Positions 15,930-23,010 of a stretch of DNA of 48,072 nucleotides are shown here, piece by piece (the first letter of the stretch is position 1; each line of letters opens with the position of its first letter). The stretch covers positions 1-48,072 of the forward strand of contig JAEYWK010000152.1 of NCBI GenBank assembly GCA_023431345.1, written 5' to 3'. The notes under the pieces are model-generated. The model was not told the origin of the DNA. It saw only the letters and a program-made list of their open reading frames with translations, and searched no databases. Source of the stretch: Pseudomonadota bacterium. Lineage in GTDB: Bacteria > Myxococcota_A > Polyangia > Polyangiales > Polyangiaceae. Position numbers and translations under genes: made by a program.

Positions 15930-16005
15930 CAGGACGCAAGGTGCTTTTCGAGTCGGAGCCTAAAGGCGTGATTCCTTTGGGAAGTTTGGTAGCTTGCCGG
16001 CCAGC

Positions 16006-16620
16006 ATGACGAACGCGACGGCGACCGGGCTCAACGGCATCATCTGCGAGCGCTGCGGTTACAAGATCTTCGTCCCGATCTCTGCCCCCCAGGGCATGGT
16101 CATCACGCTCAAGAACAACGACTTTGTCTGCCCGCGTTGCCAGCACATCACCCAGACCGGCGACGGGGTGTACGTTGCCACTGCCACCGTTTTCGAGCGG
16201 ATCACCTCGGTCGTCCCTTCGCGAGATGAGCTTGATGCACTCATCCGGGTGCTTAGTTCTTCGGCCGCGCAAGAGAGCCCGGAAACCGCCCGGGCGGCTG
16301 CCGAAGAGGCAGCGCCGTCGCTCGCTCCCTACCTTACCGACTATTTCGGTCTGGACGTTGCGAAGTGGCGGGAGTTGCTGCCAGCAATCTTGTTCGCGCT
16401 CGGGTGGCTCTGGGTCTTTCTCAAGATGCCGAGTCACGCGACCGGCATGAAGGCCTTCGAGTCTCTGTTCAGTGCCGCCAAGGTCGCGTTGGGGAAGCAC
16501 GACGACGGGGTCACGCCAGGCAAGGCCGCAGAAGCTGGCAAGGCTGCAGCTGAGGCGGCTAACGTTGCCGCGAGGCGCGAGAAGAACGCCAAGAAGCGCG
16601 CGCGGAAAGAAAGACGGTGA
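16006..16620 (+). CDS. zinc-ribbon protein with one membrane segment (cassette gene 1)
   Basis: 204 residues from the ATG at 16006; a TTG at 15994 is not preferred. The N-terminal zinc ribbon is CERCGYKIFVP...CPRCQHIT (about 15-45). One hydrophobic segment, LLPAILFALGWLWVFL (about 128-143), follows, and the C-terminus is a long Lys/Arg/Ala helix (AAARR, KNAKKRARKERR) likely in the cytoplasm. TGG-TAGCTT (15987-15995) is a possible -10 with a short leader. It is followed after 6 nt by a second gene on the same strand. Divergent from all neighbours and lower in G+C, so probably cargo. Function unknown. Confidence 0.65.
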   Translation: MTNATATGLNGIICERCGYKIFVPISAPQGMVITLKNNDFVCPRCQHITQTGDGVYVATATVFERITSVVPSRDELDALIRVLSSSAAQESPETARAAAEEAAPSLAPYLTDYFGLDVAKWRELLPAILFALGWLWVFLKMPSHATGMKAFESLFSAAKVALGKHDDGVTPGKAAEAGKAAAEAANVAARREKNAKKRARKERR

Positions 16621-16626
16621 GCGAGA

Positions 16627-17148
16627 ATGACACCAGTAGAAGCTGCCCGAATCATCTTCGCGCGGTTCCAAGCGCGATACGCGAAATTGGGGTTCGGTGG
16701 TCGGAGGTGGAGACTCTCTTTGTTGGGTCCAGATGACGCGCGTGGGCTCAACTCTGACGACTCTCGGCTTGGTGCGGACGTCCTCGTACATAAGGGGCTG
16801 ATAGCGCCCATGGCCGTTCGACAGTTTTACCTCACCCCCAAAGGCGTCGAGGCGTGCCTGCATCCGGAACTGCTGGACGAGTACCTGGGTCCACGGCGGC
16901 AAGCAGCACCCACCGTTCAGAACGTGACGTTCAATGCTCAGCAGATGCAGAACGTGCAGGCGGGTGCTGGCAGCATCATGAACGTGACGTACACGACAGT
17001 TCTGCAGCAGCTCATGAAAGAGATCGAAGCCTCGGACGCTCCAGAGGACAAGAAGAGCGAGTGGCTCGGGACGATTCAGGACATGCTGGCGCACCCGTTC
17101 ATGCAGACGATCCTGACGCTCAGTGGCACAGCGTTGCTTCAGAAGTAG
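16627..17148 (+). CDS. winged-helix-like protein with N/Q-rich beta motif (cassette gene 2)
   Basis: 173 residues. The N-terminal part (AARIIFARFQARYAKLG, LVHKGLIAPMAVRQFYLTPKGVEACLHP) looks like a small winged helix ending in the typical LTPKG wing. A central N/Q/V segment, VQNVTFNAQQMQNVQAGAGS followed by IMNVTYT (about 97-123), is probably beta and recalls amyloid-like or glycine-turn repeat motifs of bacterial immune adaptors. A helical C-terminal domain follows. It starts 6 nt after cassette gene 1. A regulatory or defence function is possible but not shown. Confidence 0.6.
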   Translation: MTPVEAARIIFARFQARYAKLGFGGRRWRLSLLGPDDARGLNSDDSRLGADVLVHKGLIAPMAVRQFYLTPKGVEACLHPELLDEYLGPRRQAAPTVQNVTFNAQQMQNVQAGAGSIMNVTYTTVLQQLMKEIEASDAPEDKKSEWLGTIQDMLAHPFMQTILTLSGTALLQK

Positions 17149-17172
17149 CACCGGGTCCGCCTTTCCTGTCAA

Positions 17173-17481
17173 TTAAGCGAGCTCGCCGCTCAGCACGACC
17201 GGAGAGGCTGGGCCGACCGTCGGCGTGTTCGGGTTGTTGGGGCTCGGCGTGCGTTGAAGGCCGGCGTCGGTGGGCGCGACGACCACGCTGATCTGCGCGT
17301 TGCTGACGAGGTGGTCGACAATCGCCGCCGCCAGGAGGTTCGTCCACTGCTCGAGCATCTGTCTGCTGCCGGCGCCCGGCGGCGGGGCCGCCATGAGGGC
17401 CTCGGCCATTGCTTTCGCGAGGCCGGTGCCGGTGACGGCGTTGTCGGCGGCGATCGTGCACATGCCTGCTTCTAGTGCCAT
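17173..17481 (-). CDS. phage-type small structural-like protein
   Basis: 102 residues from the ATG at 17481, preceded by an AGAGGA ribosome-binding sequence. Ala/Met-rich helices (TGLAKAMAEALMAAPP, QMLEQWTNLLAAAIVDHLVS) are followed by VNAQISVVVAPTDAG-like beta sequence and a Pro/Asn/Thr-rich tail (SPNNPNTPTVGPASP). It is last in the leftward packaging operon and convergent with the cassette. The shape resembles short proteins near prohead or tail genes in phages; identity is uncertain. Confidence 0.6.
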   Translation of the reverse strand: MALEAGMCTIAADNAVTGTGLAKAMAEALMAAPPPGAGSRQMLEQWTNLLAAAIVDHLVSNAQISVVVAPTDAGLQRTPSPNNPNTPTVGPASPVVLSGELA

Positions 17482-17518
17482 TCGGTCCTCTTCTCGCGTG
17501 GTGCAGTGGATGCCATCG

Positions 17519-17974
17519 CTAGACGTCCTCCCCGAGCTTGCGCAGCGCCGTCTTGATGGCACGCGCCGTGCGGTAGTGGATCATGGCGAGCTCGCCGGGC
17601 CCCATCTCGGGGTAGGTGAGAAACGCCGAGGCCTGCATCGCGCGGCTTCCTTGTTCGATGAGTTTGTCGAGGGAGTCGGTGGCCACCGCGGGTGGGGTGA
17701 GCGACAAGATGCCGAGCTGCCGCTCCTCGGCGGTGGTGCTGCGGTCGGGGGCGAGGCCGTCGGCTTCGATCGTCGCGAAGTAGCGCTTCATCGACGGACG
17801 CTGCAGCCGCGGGAACACGCGCATGATGACGCGCGGTGAATCGCGCACGTCGAAGCGGATCTCGTTCTCCGCCGGCGTCGTGAGGTACAGGCTCAGCTGG
17901 CTCGCAGCGAGCGCCAAGCTGGCCTTCTCGCGCTCGAACTCCTCGCTTCTGCGCTCTTCTTCGGTTTGCGCCAT
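17519..17974 (-). CDS. phage-type hypothetical protein
   Basis: 151 residues. A charged helical start (MAQTEEERRSEEFEREKASL) is followed by a mixed region (RFDVRDSPRVIMRVFPRLQR, SMKRYFATIEADGLAPD) and helical C-terminus (MIHYRTARAIKTALRKLGEDV). It lies 5 nt after the preceding stop. No signal peptide. It belongs to the packaging operon by position; no family is recognised. Confidence 0.55.
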   Translation of the reverse strand: MAQTEEERRSEEFEREKASLALAASQLSLYLTTPAENEIRFDVRDSPRVIMRVFPRLQRPSMKRYFATIEADGLAPDRSTTAEERQLGILSLTPPAVATDSLDKLIEQGSRAMQASAFLTYPEMGPGELAMIHYRTARAIKTALRKLGEDV

Positions 17975-17979
17975 GAAGC

Positions 17980-18195
17980 TCAGCCCTCCTCGACAAGCGC
18001 ACGATGCGCGTTCTGAGCGGCCGCGCGCAGCAACGCGACGCGTTCGAGCAGGAATGCACGCTGCGCCGGCGGCATCGGCTGCGTGTTGGCGAAGTTGGCG
18101 CGCACACCGGCGACGCCCTCGAGGAGCGACGTCGCTGCGTCGAAGACCTCGCGGGCCTCGCGTTCATCGAACTTGATCTGATTCTTGTTCATCAT
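17980..18195 (-). CDS. small helical protein of packaging operon
   Basis: 71 residues from the ATG at 18195 (MMNKNQIKFDEREAREVFDA), with AAGGAA upstream. Two helices (REVFDAATSLLEGVAGVRAN and RAFLLERVALLRAAAQNAHRAL). The 220 bp upstream, up to the protease stop, hold an inverted repeat (GAGAGGG/CCCTCTC at 18216-18237) that may cause partial termination. Unknown function. Confidence 0.55.
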   Translation of the reverse strand: MMNKNQIKFDEREAREVFDAATSLLEGVAGVRANFANTQPMPPAQRAFLLERVALLRAAAQNAHRALVEEG

Positions 18196-18215
18196 CGGAA
18201 AGGTTCCTTGTTCGA

Positions 18216-18237
18216 GAGAGGGCGCGCGGCCCCTCTC
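18216..18237 (-). terminator. hairpin between protease gene and downstream small genes
   Basis: A 7-bp perfect stem GAGAGGG/CCCTCTC with an 8-nt loop in the 220-bp gap (18196-18416). No T-run follows on the minus strand, so it is at most a weak or attenuating terminator. Nothing else is seen in this gap. Confidence 0.3.
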
Positions 18238-18416
18238 CGCTCGACCGGCGAGCTGCGGCTGAAGTGAGCGCTGCGCTCGCGAGCCATCGAGAGGAGAGGA
18301 GCAACGTGCTTTGCGCGCGGGTCGCGACAACGCGGAGGAGAAACAGCCAAACCGGTTGTCGAGGGGGGGCGCGACTTCGCTCCCCTCCGTTCCCGGAGCA
18401 GCGACCCGAAGTTTTC

Positions 18417-19331
18417 TCACAGCTCGAGCGGTACTCCAGCCGTGCCCTGCCAAAGGGCCATCTGCGCGGTCAGTTCCTGGCGCTCGTCGAGGCTCCTGGT
18501 CTTGGAGCGTTGGTTGGCGAGCTCCTCGAGTTTGCGATCACGCGCGGCGCGCAATGCCTGGAAGCGGTTGGGGTCCGTTCGTTTCAGGTCGGCACGCTCG
18601 TTGTTCGTGAGCTCGTAGTAGTGGCGAGAGCCGCCCTGGGCTGCGGCCCGCGGCGCTTCGCCGGCGCGCTCGAGCAGAGCGTCTCGTTTCGCGAGCAACG
18701 CCTCGAGCTTCGAAGGGTCACGCTCGGTCAAGATCTGCCTCGCGAGCTCTGCGTATTGGGTGGTGAGGCCTGCTTTGGCGACGGCCTGGGGGATGAGGGT
18801 CTGGGGTTGCATGGCGTTCCTTTCAGCGCGCGCCCGCGGCGCGGCATCCGTGACGGAGTCGGCGAAGCCGTTGGCCACCGCCTGCTCCGCGTTGAAGTAG
18901 GTCTCTGCGTCCATCCAAGAAAGGACGCGGGTGGCGAGCTGCCCGGAGCGAACGGCGTAGACGCTCGCGAGCACCGTTCGCGTTTGGTCGAGCAGGTCTG
19001 CCTGCGCGCGCAGGTCGGAGGCCTCACCGATCGCGATGCCCCACGGGTTGTGGACCATCATTCGCCCGACGCTCGAGATCCGGATCTCGCTGCCGGCCAT
19101 CGCGATGAAGCTCGCCATGGAGGCGGCTTGCCCGTCGATGTCGACGACCACGCGCGCGGGGTGCTGCGTGAGCATCGAGAAGATGGCGGCGCCGTCGACC
19201 ACGTCGCCGCCCGGGCTGTTGATCCGCAGGTTGATCTGCTTGGCGTCCTTCGCGGCGTTCAGCGCTTGCCGCACCGAGCGCGCGGTGACGCTGAAGCCGA
19301 TCACGTCGTAGATGTCGAGGTCGAGGTTCAT
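18417..19331 (-). CDS. ClpP-like prohead protease (S14/S49 fold)
   Basis: 304 residues from the ATG at 19331, which overlaps the upstream stop. The N-terminal 190 residues show the ClpP fold used by phage head maturation proteases: INSPGGDVVDG oxyanion region (37-47), nucleophile Ser71 in DGQAASMASF, and catalytic His94 in RMMVHNPWG. The C-terminal 110 residues are charged helices (LEALLAKRDALLERAGEAPR, RADLKRTDPNRFQALRAARDRKLEEL) that could act as an internal scaffold. In complete phages this gene is flanked by portal and capsid genes, but neither is seen here. Without its own capsid it may act on a helper phage's head. Confidence 0.8.
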   Translation of the reverse strand: MNLDLDIYDVIGFSVTARSVRQALNAAKDAKQINLRINSPGGDVVDGAAIFSMLTQHPARVVVDIDGQAASMASFIAMAGSEIRISSVGRMMVHNPWGIAIGEASDLRAQADLLDQTRTVLASVYAVRSGQLATRVLSWMDAETYFNAEQAVANGFADSVTDAAPRARAERNAMQPQTLIPQAVAKAGLTTQYAELARQILTERDPSKLEALLAKRDALLERAGEAPRAAAQGGSRHYYELTNNERADLKRTDPNRFQALRAARDRKLEELANQRSKTRSLDERQELTAQMALWQGTAGVPLEL

Positions 19332-19696
19332 GCCGCGTCTGGCTTTCCGTCGCCGGTGAGGCCGATGGTGAAGAATTTCGTGCTCTCTTCGTTGGGCAGG
19401 CGCGGCATCTTGCCGACCCATCGAGCCCGCACGAAGGCGTCGAACCCGGAGAGCACGGCGCGGGGCTTGAGGTCGAAACCGTTCGCGTCCATCTGCCTCT
19501 CGTAGATGACCCGCCACGGCTGGCTCGCGTCGGCGCGCGTCTCGATGAACAGCCGCAGGTAGCCCTGACCGAGCCGGCCCACGTCGGCGAGGAGCGACCA
19601 ATTCAGACGCAGCGTGCTGAACGCCGAGACGTCGACGGCCGCGCCGGCGCCGCTGTCGTCCTGCAGCGCGCTCGTCAGAATGCTGACCGCGCTCAT
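19328..19696 (-). CDS. phage-type hypothetical protein
   Basis: 122 residues, starting at an ATG that overlaps the upstream stop (ATGA) and ending in an overlap with the protease start. Beta-rich: VDVSAFSTLRLNWSLLADVG, GYLRLFIETRADASQPWRVI, DAFVRARWVGKMP, FFTIGLTGDGKPDAA. It may be a beta-sandwich virion or head-associated protein. No recognised family. Confidence 0.6.
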   Translation of the reverse strand: MSAVSILTSALQDDSGAGAAVDVSAFSTLRLNWSLLADVGRLGQGYLRLFIETRADASQPWRVIYERQMDANGFDLKPRAVLSGFDAFVRARWVGKMPRLPNEESTKFFTIGLTGDGKPDAA

Positions 19697-20328
19697 CGGA
19701 GCACCTGCGGGACCTTGGCGGCCGGGCGATTGATCTCCACAACCACGAAAGCGTCCGAGCTCCCGAAGCTGCAACGGGTGTGCGTGGTGTGCGGGTAGGC
19801 GCGATCCACCGGGAACGCTACGCGCAGCCTGGTGTTGAAGCTGTCTACGAAGTTCTCGAGCCGAACGGGGATTGGCTGGTAGCCGACCTCCCGCACTTCC
19901 AGACGCACCTCGCCAAGCTTCCTCAGCTCGTCGATTGCTCCATCCAGCCGGCGAGCAGCGGCGATGAACGCGTCGCAGGCCGCGTCCATCTCTTCCTGAA
20001 CGCGAGCGACCTGCTGGTCGTACTTGGCAGCGGCGGCTTTGAACTGCTGAGCCTTCCGCTCCGCCTCGAGCTTCCAGAGCACCTCCGCCTCGTGCTTTTC
20101 GATTGCCGCCCGTGCGTTCTTCGCCTTCTGAGTCCACACGGCGAGGTTTTGGTGGGCTTCGGCGGTGGGCTCTCGTTCGAACGCCACTTGCCAACGTTGC
20201 GCTTCAGCCTCGGTCTCGACCGCTGCCTCGTTGAGCGTGGCCAGAGCGTGTCGCGCTTGCGTAATCTTGTCGTCCAGCGAGGCCGGCTCACGCTCGGTGG
20301 CTCGGGTCTTGTCAGTCGTCGTCTGCAT
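19693..20328 (-). CDS. long coiled-coil protein of packaging operon
   Basis: 211 residues from the ATG at 20328, with TGGAGA 6 nt upstream. Residues 15-150 are a near-continuous charged helix (DDKITQARHALATLNEAAVE, AAIEKHEAEVLWKLEAERKA, DQQVARVQEEMDAACDAF). The last 60 residues look globular (VGYQPIPVRLENFVDSFNTR, CSFGSSDAFVVVEINRPAAK). By position and shape it could be a scaffold or head-size determinant, which is inference only. It overlaps the upstream gene by 17 bp. Confidence 0.6.
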   Translation of the reverse strand: MQTTTDKTRATEREPASLDDKITQARHALATLNEAAVETEAEAQRWQVAFEREPTAEAHQNLAVWTQKAKNARAAIEKHEAEVLWKLEAERKAQQFKAAAAKYDQQVARVQEEMDAACDAFIAAARRLDGAIDELRKLGEVRLEVREVGYQPIPVRLENFVDSFNTRLRVAFPVDRAYPHTTHTRCSFGSSDAFVVVEINRPAAKVPQVLR

Positions 20329-20515
20329 GTTTTTCTCCAGTGAACAGCGCGCCCCACATGGGACGCATGAGTGCGTTGACGTACGCGTGTCGAAACAGCT
20401 CGACCTCCTCGGCGGGGTACTGGTCGCGAAAGGCAACAAACCAGTCCACGCCGAACGCCACGTAGAAGTTGAGGATGCCGCCGCCGCAGGCGACGGGCAT
20501 CGCGACGTCGGTCAC
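20312..20515 (-). CDS. small protein of packaging operon
   Basis: 67 residues with a GTG start at 20515 that overlaps the terminase stop (GTGA). Aromatic-rich: GGGILNFYVAFGVDWFVAFRD, VELFRHAYVNALMRPMWGAL. One moderately hydrophobic segment, but no clear membrane helix. Unknown. Confidence 0.55.
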   Translation of the reverse strand: MTDVAMPVACGGGILNFYVAFGVDWFVAFRDQYPAEEVELFRHAYVNALMRPMWGALFTGEKHADDD

Positions 20516-22023
20516 AAGCCCCTCCCGCGGCGACTCACGCTCACGACCGAATCGTCGAAGGAGCCGTGATCGACACCGAATCGTCCCTCGTCATTGAGGA
20601 ACGAGCGTTGCCGCTCCTTCGGGTCGACGAACGCGACACGCTTGCCGCCGAAGTAGCGCACGCGGGCGCGCGAGCCGTCGCGTATCGACGAGATCGACAG
20701 CAGGAGCGGCGAGCCCTCCGCGTCGTCGCCGACGCACATTCGGTTGTCGGCGATGCGATGGGCGATCGTGACGAGCGCGCTGGCGTAGTCGAGCCCGTTC
20801 GTCGCGTAGTTGGTGCGACCCGACGGCAGCAGACGTGCCTTCACGCCGGCGAGCTCGCGCTTGAGCTTGGCGTGCTCGAGCAGGCACAGCCGCCCCTCGC
20901 GCATCATTCGGCGCAGCGCTTGAAACGCGCCATCCTTGCTGCCCTCGGTCCAGGTGATGACTTCAAGGTGGATGTTGTGCTCGGCGAAGAGCGCCTTGAG
21001 CCCAGCTTCCTCGCGCTGGTCGCCGTACACGGTCGAGCAGCCCCAGGCCTTCGCGCGGTCCGCAATCTTGGCGACGACGTCCGCCATGCTCACCCTCCGG
21101 AGCTCCTTGCCCTCGAAGCCATCGGCCTCGCACACGTCGAGCTCGCCGGCGTCGGTCTCGCGCCCGGCAATCCACGCGAAGGCGTCACCACGGAGCGAGC
21201 TCGCGTCGATGGCTAGGAAGCCGCGCGTACGCTCGCCGCGTGCTTGGCGCCCGAAGCAGCCCGCCAGGTCGACGGGGTCGATGGCAAGCGACACGGTCTC
21301 GCCCGGCTCCGCTGCATACTCGCGCTGCCACACACGGTCATCCGGCTCGAGCGCGTGCGTGTCGGCCTCGGTGATGGTCGGGTTTGCGACCCATGTCGGC
21401 GCGAAGCTCACGACCTGGTGGTCGGTGTCGCCGGCGTCGAAGCACTCGGCGTGGAAGTCGTCCGTGCTCCACGGGCTCGAGCTCAGGACCATGAACGCCG
21501 ACGGCTGCGTGGCCATGGTCGGCGCGAGCGAGCCCACGACCTCCTTGGCCGGGTTGGCGCCGGTGTCGCGGCTCTCCCAGCGCGCCACCTCGTCGCCGAT
21601 GACCAGCACGCTCGTGAAGCCGACCGAGTCGACGTTGCACGGGAAGACCTTGAACAGCACGGGCCGCGCGCCGCGCAGCTCGAGCTCGGTGCCGCGCTCA
21701 TCGAACGACTGGCCTAGCGCCGTGAGGATCGCCCGGATGGTCCGGAGGCGAGCCATGGCCTCGTCGGTCTTGACGCTCACGATGGCGATGACCGCGACGT
21801 CGCCGATCGGCACCGACCATTCCCCGAACAGCGCGATCAGCACGGCGAGCCGGCAGAGCGTGCTCGACTTGCCACCTCGACGGCCCACGCGGATGACCCA
21901 ACGGCGCCGACGGTGTGAGAGGCAGCGCTCCAGCTGCTCAAGCCACCACGGTGACGTGGGTGTGAACTTGGCCCTGACGAGCGCGGCGTCGAGCCCACGG
22001 TAGGCCTTGAACAGGTCAGCCAT
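20512..22023 (-). CDS. terL: phage terminase, large subunit
   Basis: 503 residues from the ATG at 22023. ATPase domain: a Walker A variant VGRRGGKSS (about 46), Walker B VLVIGDE (about 139) and motif-III-like MVLSSSPWS (about 181). The nuclease domain begins with an acidic strand LAIDASS (about 270), followed by further acidic positions (TVYGDQRE, about 338) and DYASALVTIAHR (about 425). The enzyme powers DNA translocation into a prohead and cuts the concatemer. It overlaps the putative small subunit by 8 bp, as in many phages. It is the strongest evidence that the element is packaged. Confidence 0.9.
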   Translation of the reverse strand: MADLFKAYRGLDAALVRAKFTPTSPWWLEQLERCLSHRRRRWVIRVGRRGGKSSTLCRLAVLIALFGEWSVPIGDVAVIAIVSVKTDEAMARLRTIRAILTALGQSFDERGTELELRGARPVLFKVFPCNVDSVGFTSVLVIGDEVARWESRDTGANPAKEVVGSLAPTMATQPSAFMVLSSSPWSTDDFHAECFDAGDTDHQVVSFAPTWVANPTITEADTHALEPDDRVWQREYAAEPGETVSLAIDPVDLAGCFGRQARGERTRGFLAIDASSLRGDAFAWIAGRETDAGELDVCEADGFEGKELRRVSMADVVAKIADRAKAWGCSTVYGDQREEAGLKALFAEHNIHLEVITWTEGSKDGAFQALRRMMREGRLCLLEHAKLKRELAGVKARLLPSGRTNYATNGLDYASALVTIAHRIADNRMCVGDDAEGSPLLLSISSIRDGSRARVRYFGGKRVAFVDPKERQRSFLNDEGRFGVDHGSFDDSVVSVSRRGRGL

Positions 22024-22558
22024 CGGCGACCCCCTTGGCGAGCTGCGCGCGCAGGTCAGCGAGCGCGTCGCGCTTCGGCTGGGCTTGCGCCTCGCGAGCG
22101 GCCAGCTCCCACGCTGCGAGCTCGTGCTGGCGGGCCGTGCTGGCGAGCGCTGCCGCTTGCTTGAACAGCTCGGGGTCGCCCGTCTCGGAGGCGAGCGCTT
22201 GAACGAACCGGCTGGCTGCCATCGCCTGAGCAGCGCTCTCGACGATGGCACCCACACCCGCGCTGATGCGCCCACCGTGAGCCTGGGCGAGCTCGCGCCG
22301 TCGGTAAGCCCCGTAGCGCGCGCCCCAGCGGGCGAAGACCTTGTAACGCGGGTCGGCCTTGTCGAGCCCGAGGGCGCCGCGCACGCCCGGCTTCACCCGC
22401 TTGGATTGCCCCTCGGCATTACCGCGGACGAAACGCCCTTGAGCGTCACGGCCAGCGCGGACCGGAAGCCCTGGCGTAGCGGGCGGTAGCTCGTCCGGCG
22501 GAAGCACCTCGATGCGCGGCGAGCCAGCGCCGACACCGTGACCAGATCGAAGCGCCAT
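22016..22558 (-). CDS. putative terminase small subunit / packaging accessory
   Basis: 180 residues from the ATG at 22558; GGAGG lies 9 nt upstream. The N-terminus is Pro-rich then basic and Gly-rich (RAGRDAQGRFVRGNAEGQSK), as in DNA-binding tails of small terminases. The rest is helical (ISAGVGAIVESAAQAMAASR, AALASTARQHELAAWELAAR). It sits directly before the large terminase, the usual order for terS-terL, which is the main reason for the call; no sequence signature is conclusive. Confidence 0.5.
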   Translation of the reverse strand: MALRSGHGVGAGSPRIEVLPPDELPPATPGLPVRAGRDAQGRFVRGNAEGQSKRVKPGVRGALGLDKADPRYKVFARWGARYGAYRRRELAQAHGGRISAGVGAIVESAAQAMAASRFVQALASETGDPELFKQAAALASTARQHELAAWELAAREAQAQPKRDALADLRAQLAKGVADG

Positions 22559-23010
22559 CAGCGAAGGCCTCCACGTGACGCGTGGAACGCGTTTGCCGAG
22601 CCGGACGACCCGAGACCCATCCGACCACCCGAAACGCGTTCCTGACCCCCGCCACGCGTCACGGTGAGCGATATGCTGAAGTCGGGCATGCTCAGGCGAG
22701 AGGCAGTGAGCGAATGCGCGCCGTCGACACCACGCTTCGCGCGCACTCGAACGCGACCGATTCGAACGGTCATGCACAGTCGCTCATGCTCAGTAGCCAC
22801 GCGAACCAGCTTCAAGCCGCGCGATTCGCGTCGTGCGCACGAGCTTGCATAGCTGCTGCTCTGCCGGGCTGAGAGGTCGGGGACAGAAAATGTCCGCGGC
22901 TCGCCCGCTGCAAGTAGCTGGAACTCCACCGCTTGATCGGCCGTGACGAGAAATGTCACACCCTCAACGTCGGTTTTCCGGGGCGAAGTGCATGCACATT
23001 CGGCGGCCAT
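22558..23010 (-). CDS. possible element protein, weakly supported
   Basis: An open frame of 150 residues whose start (23010) and stop (22558) both form TGATG junctions with their neighbours, consistent with translational coupling. The middle looks protein-like (DVEGVTFLVTADQAVEFQLL, GLKLVRVATEHERLCMTVRIG, SMPDFSISLTVTRG), whereas the Arg/Ser-rich rest is compatible with random GC-rich sequence. If it is not a gene, this is a 450-bp gap between helicase and packaging genes. Confidence 0.45.
   Translation of the reverse strand: MAAECACTSPRKTDVEGVTFLVTADQAVEFQLLAAGEPRTFSVPDLSARQSSSYASSCARRESRGLKLVRVATEHERLCMTVRIGRVRVRAKRGVDGAHSLTASRLSMPDFSISLTVTRGGGQERVSGGRMGLGSSGSANAFHASRGGLR

Noticed and set aside
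15883..17172. Long leftward open frame extending the RHH gene upstream
   Set aside because: It covers the operator and two well-supported rightward genes; the real start is the ATG at 15882 with a ribosome-binding site.
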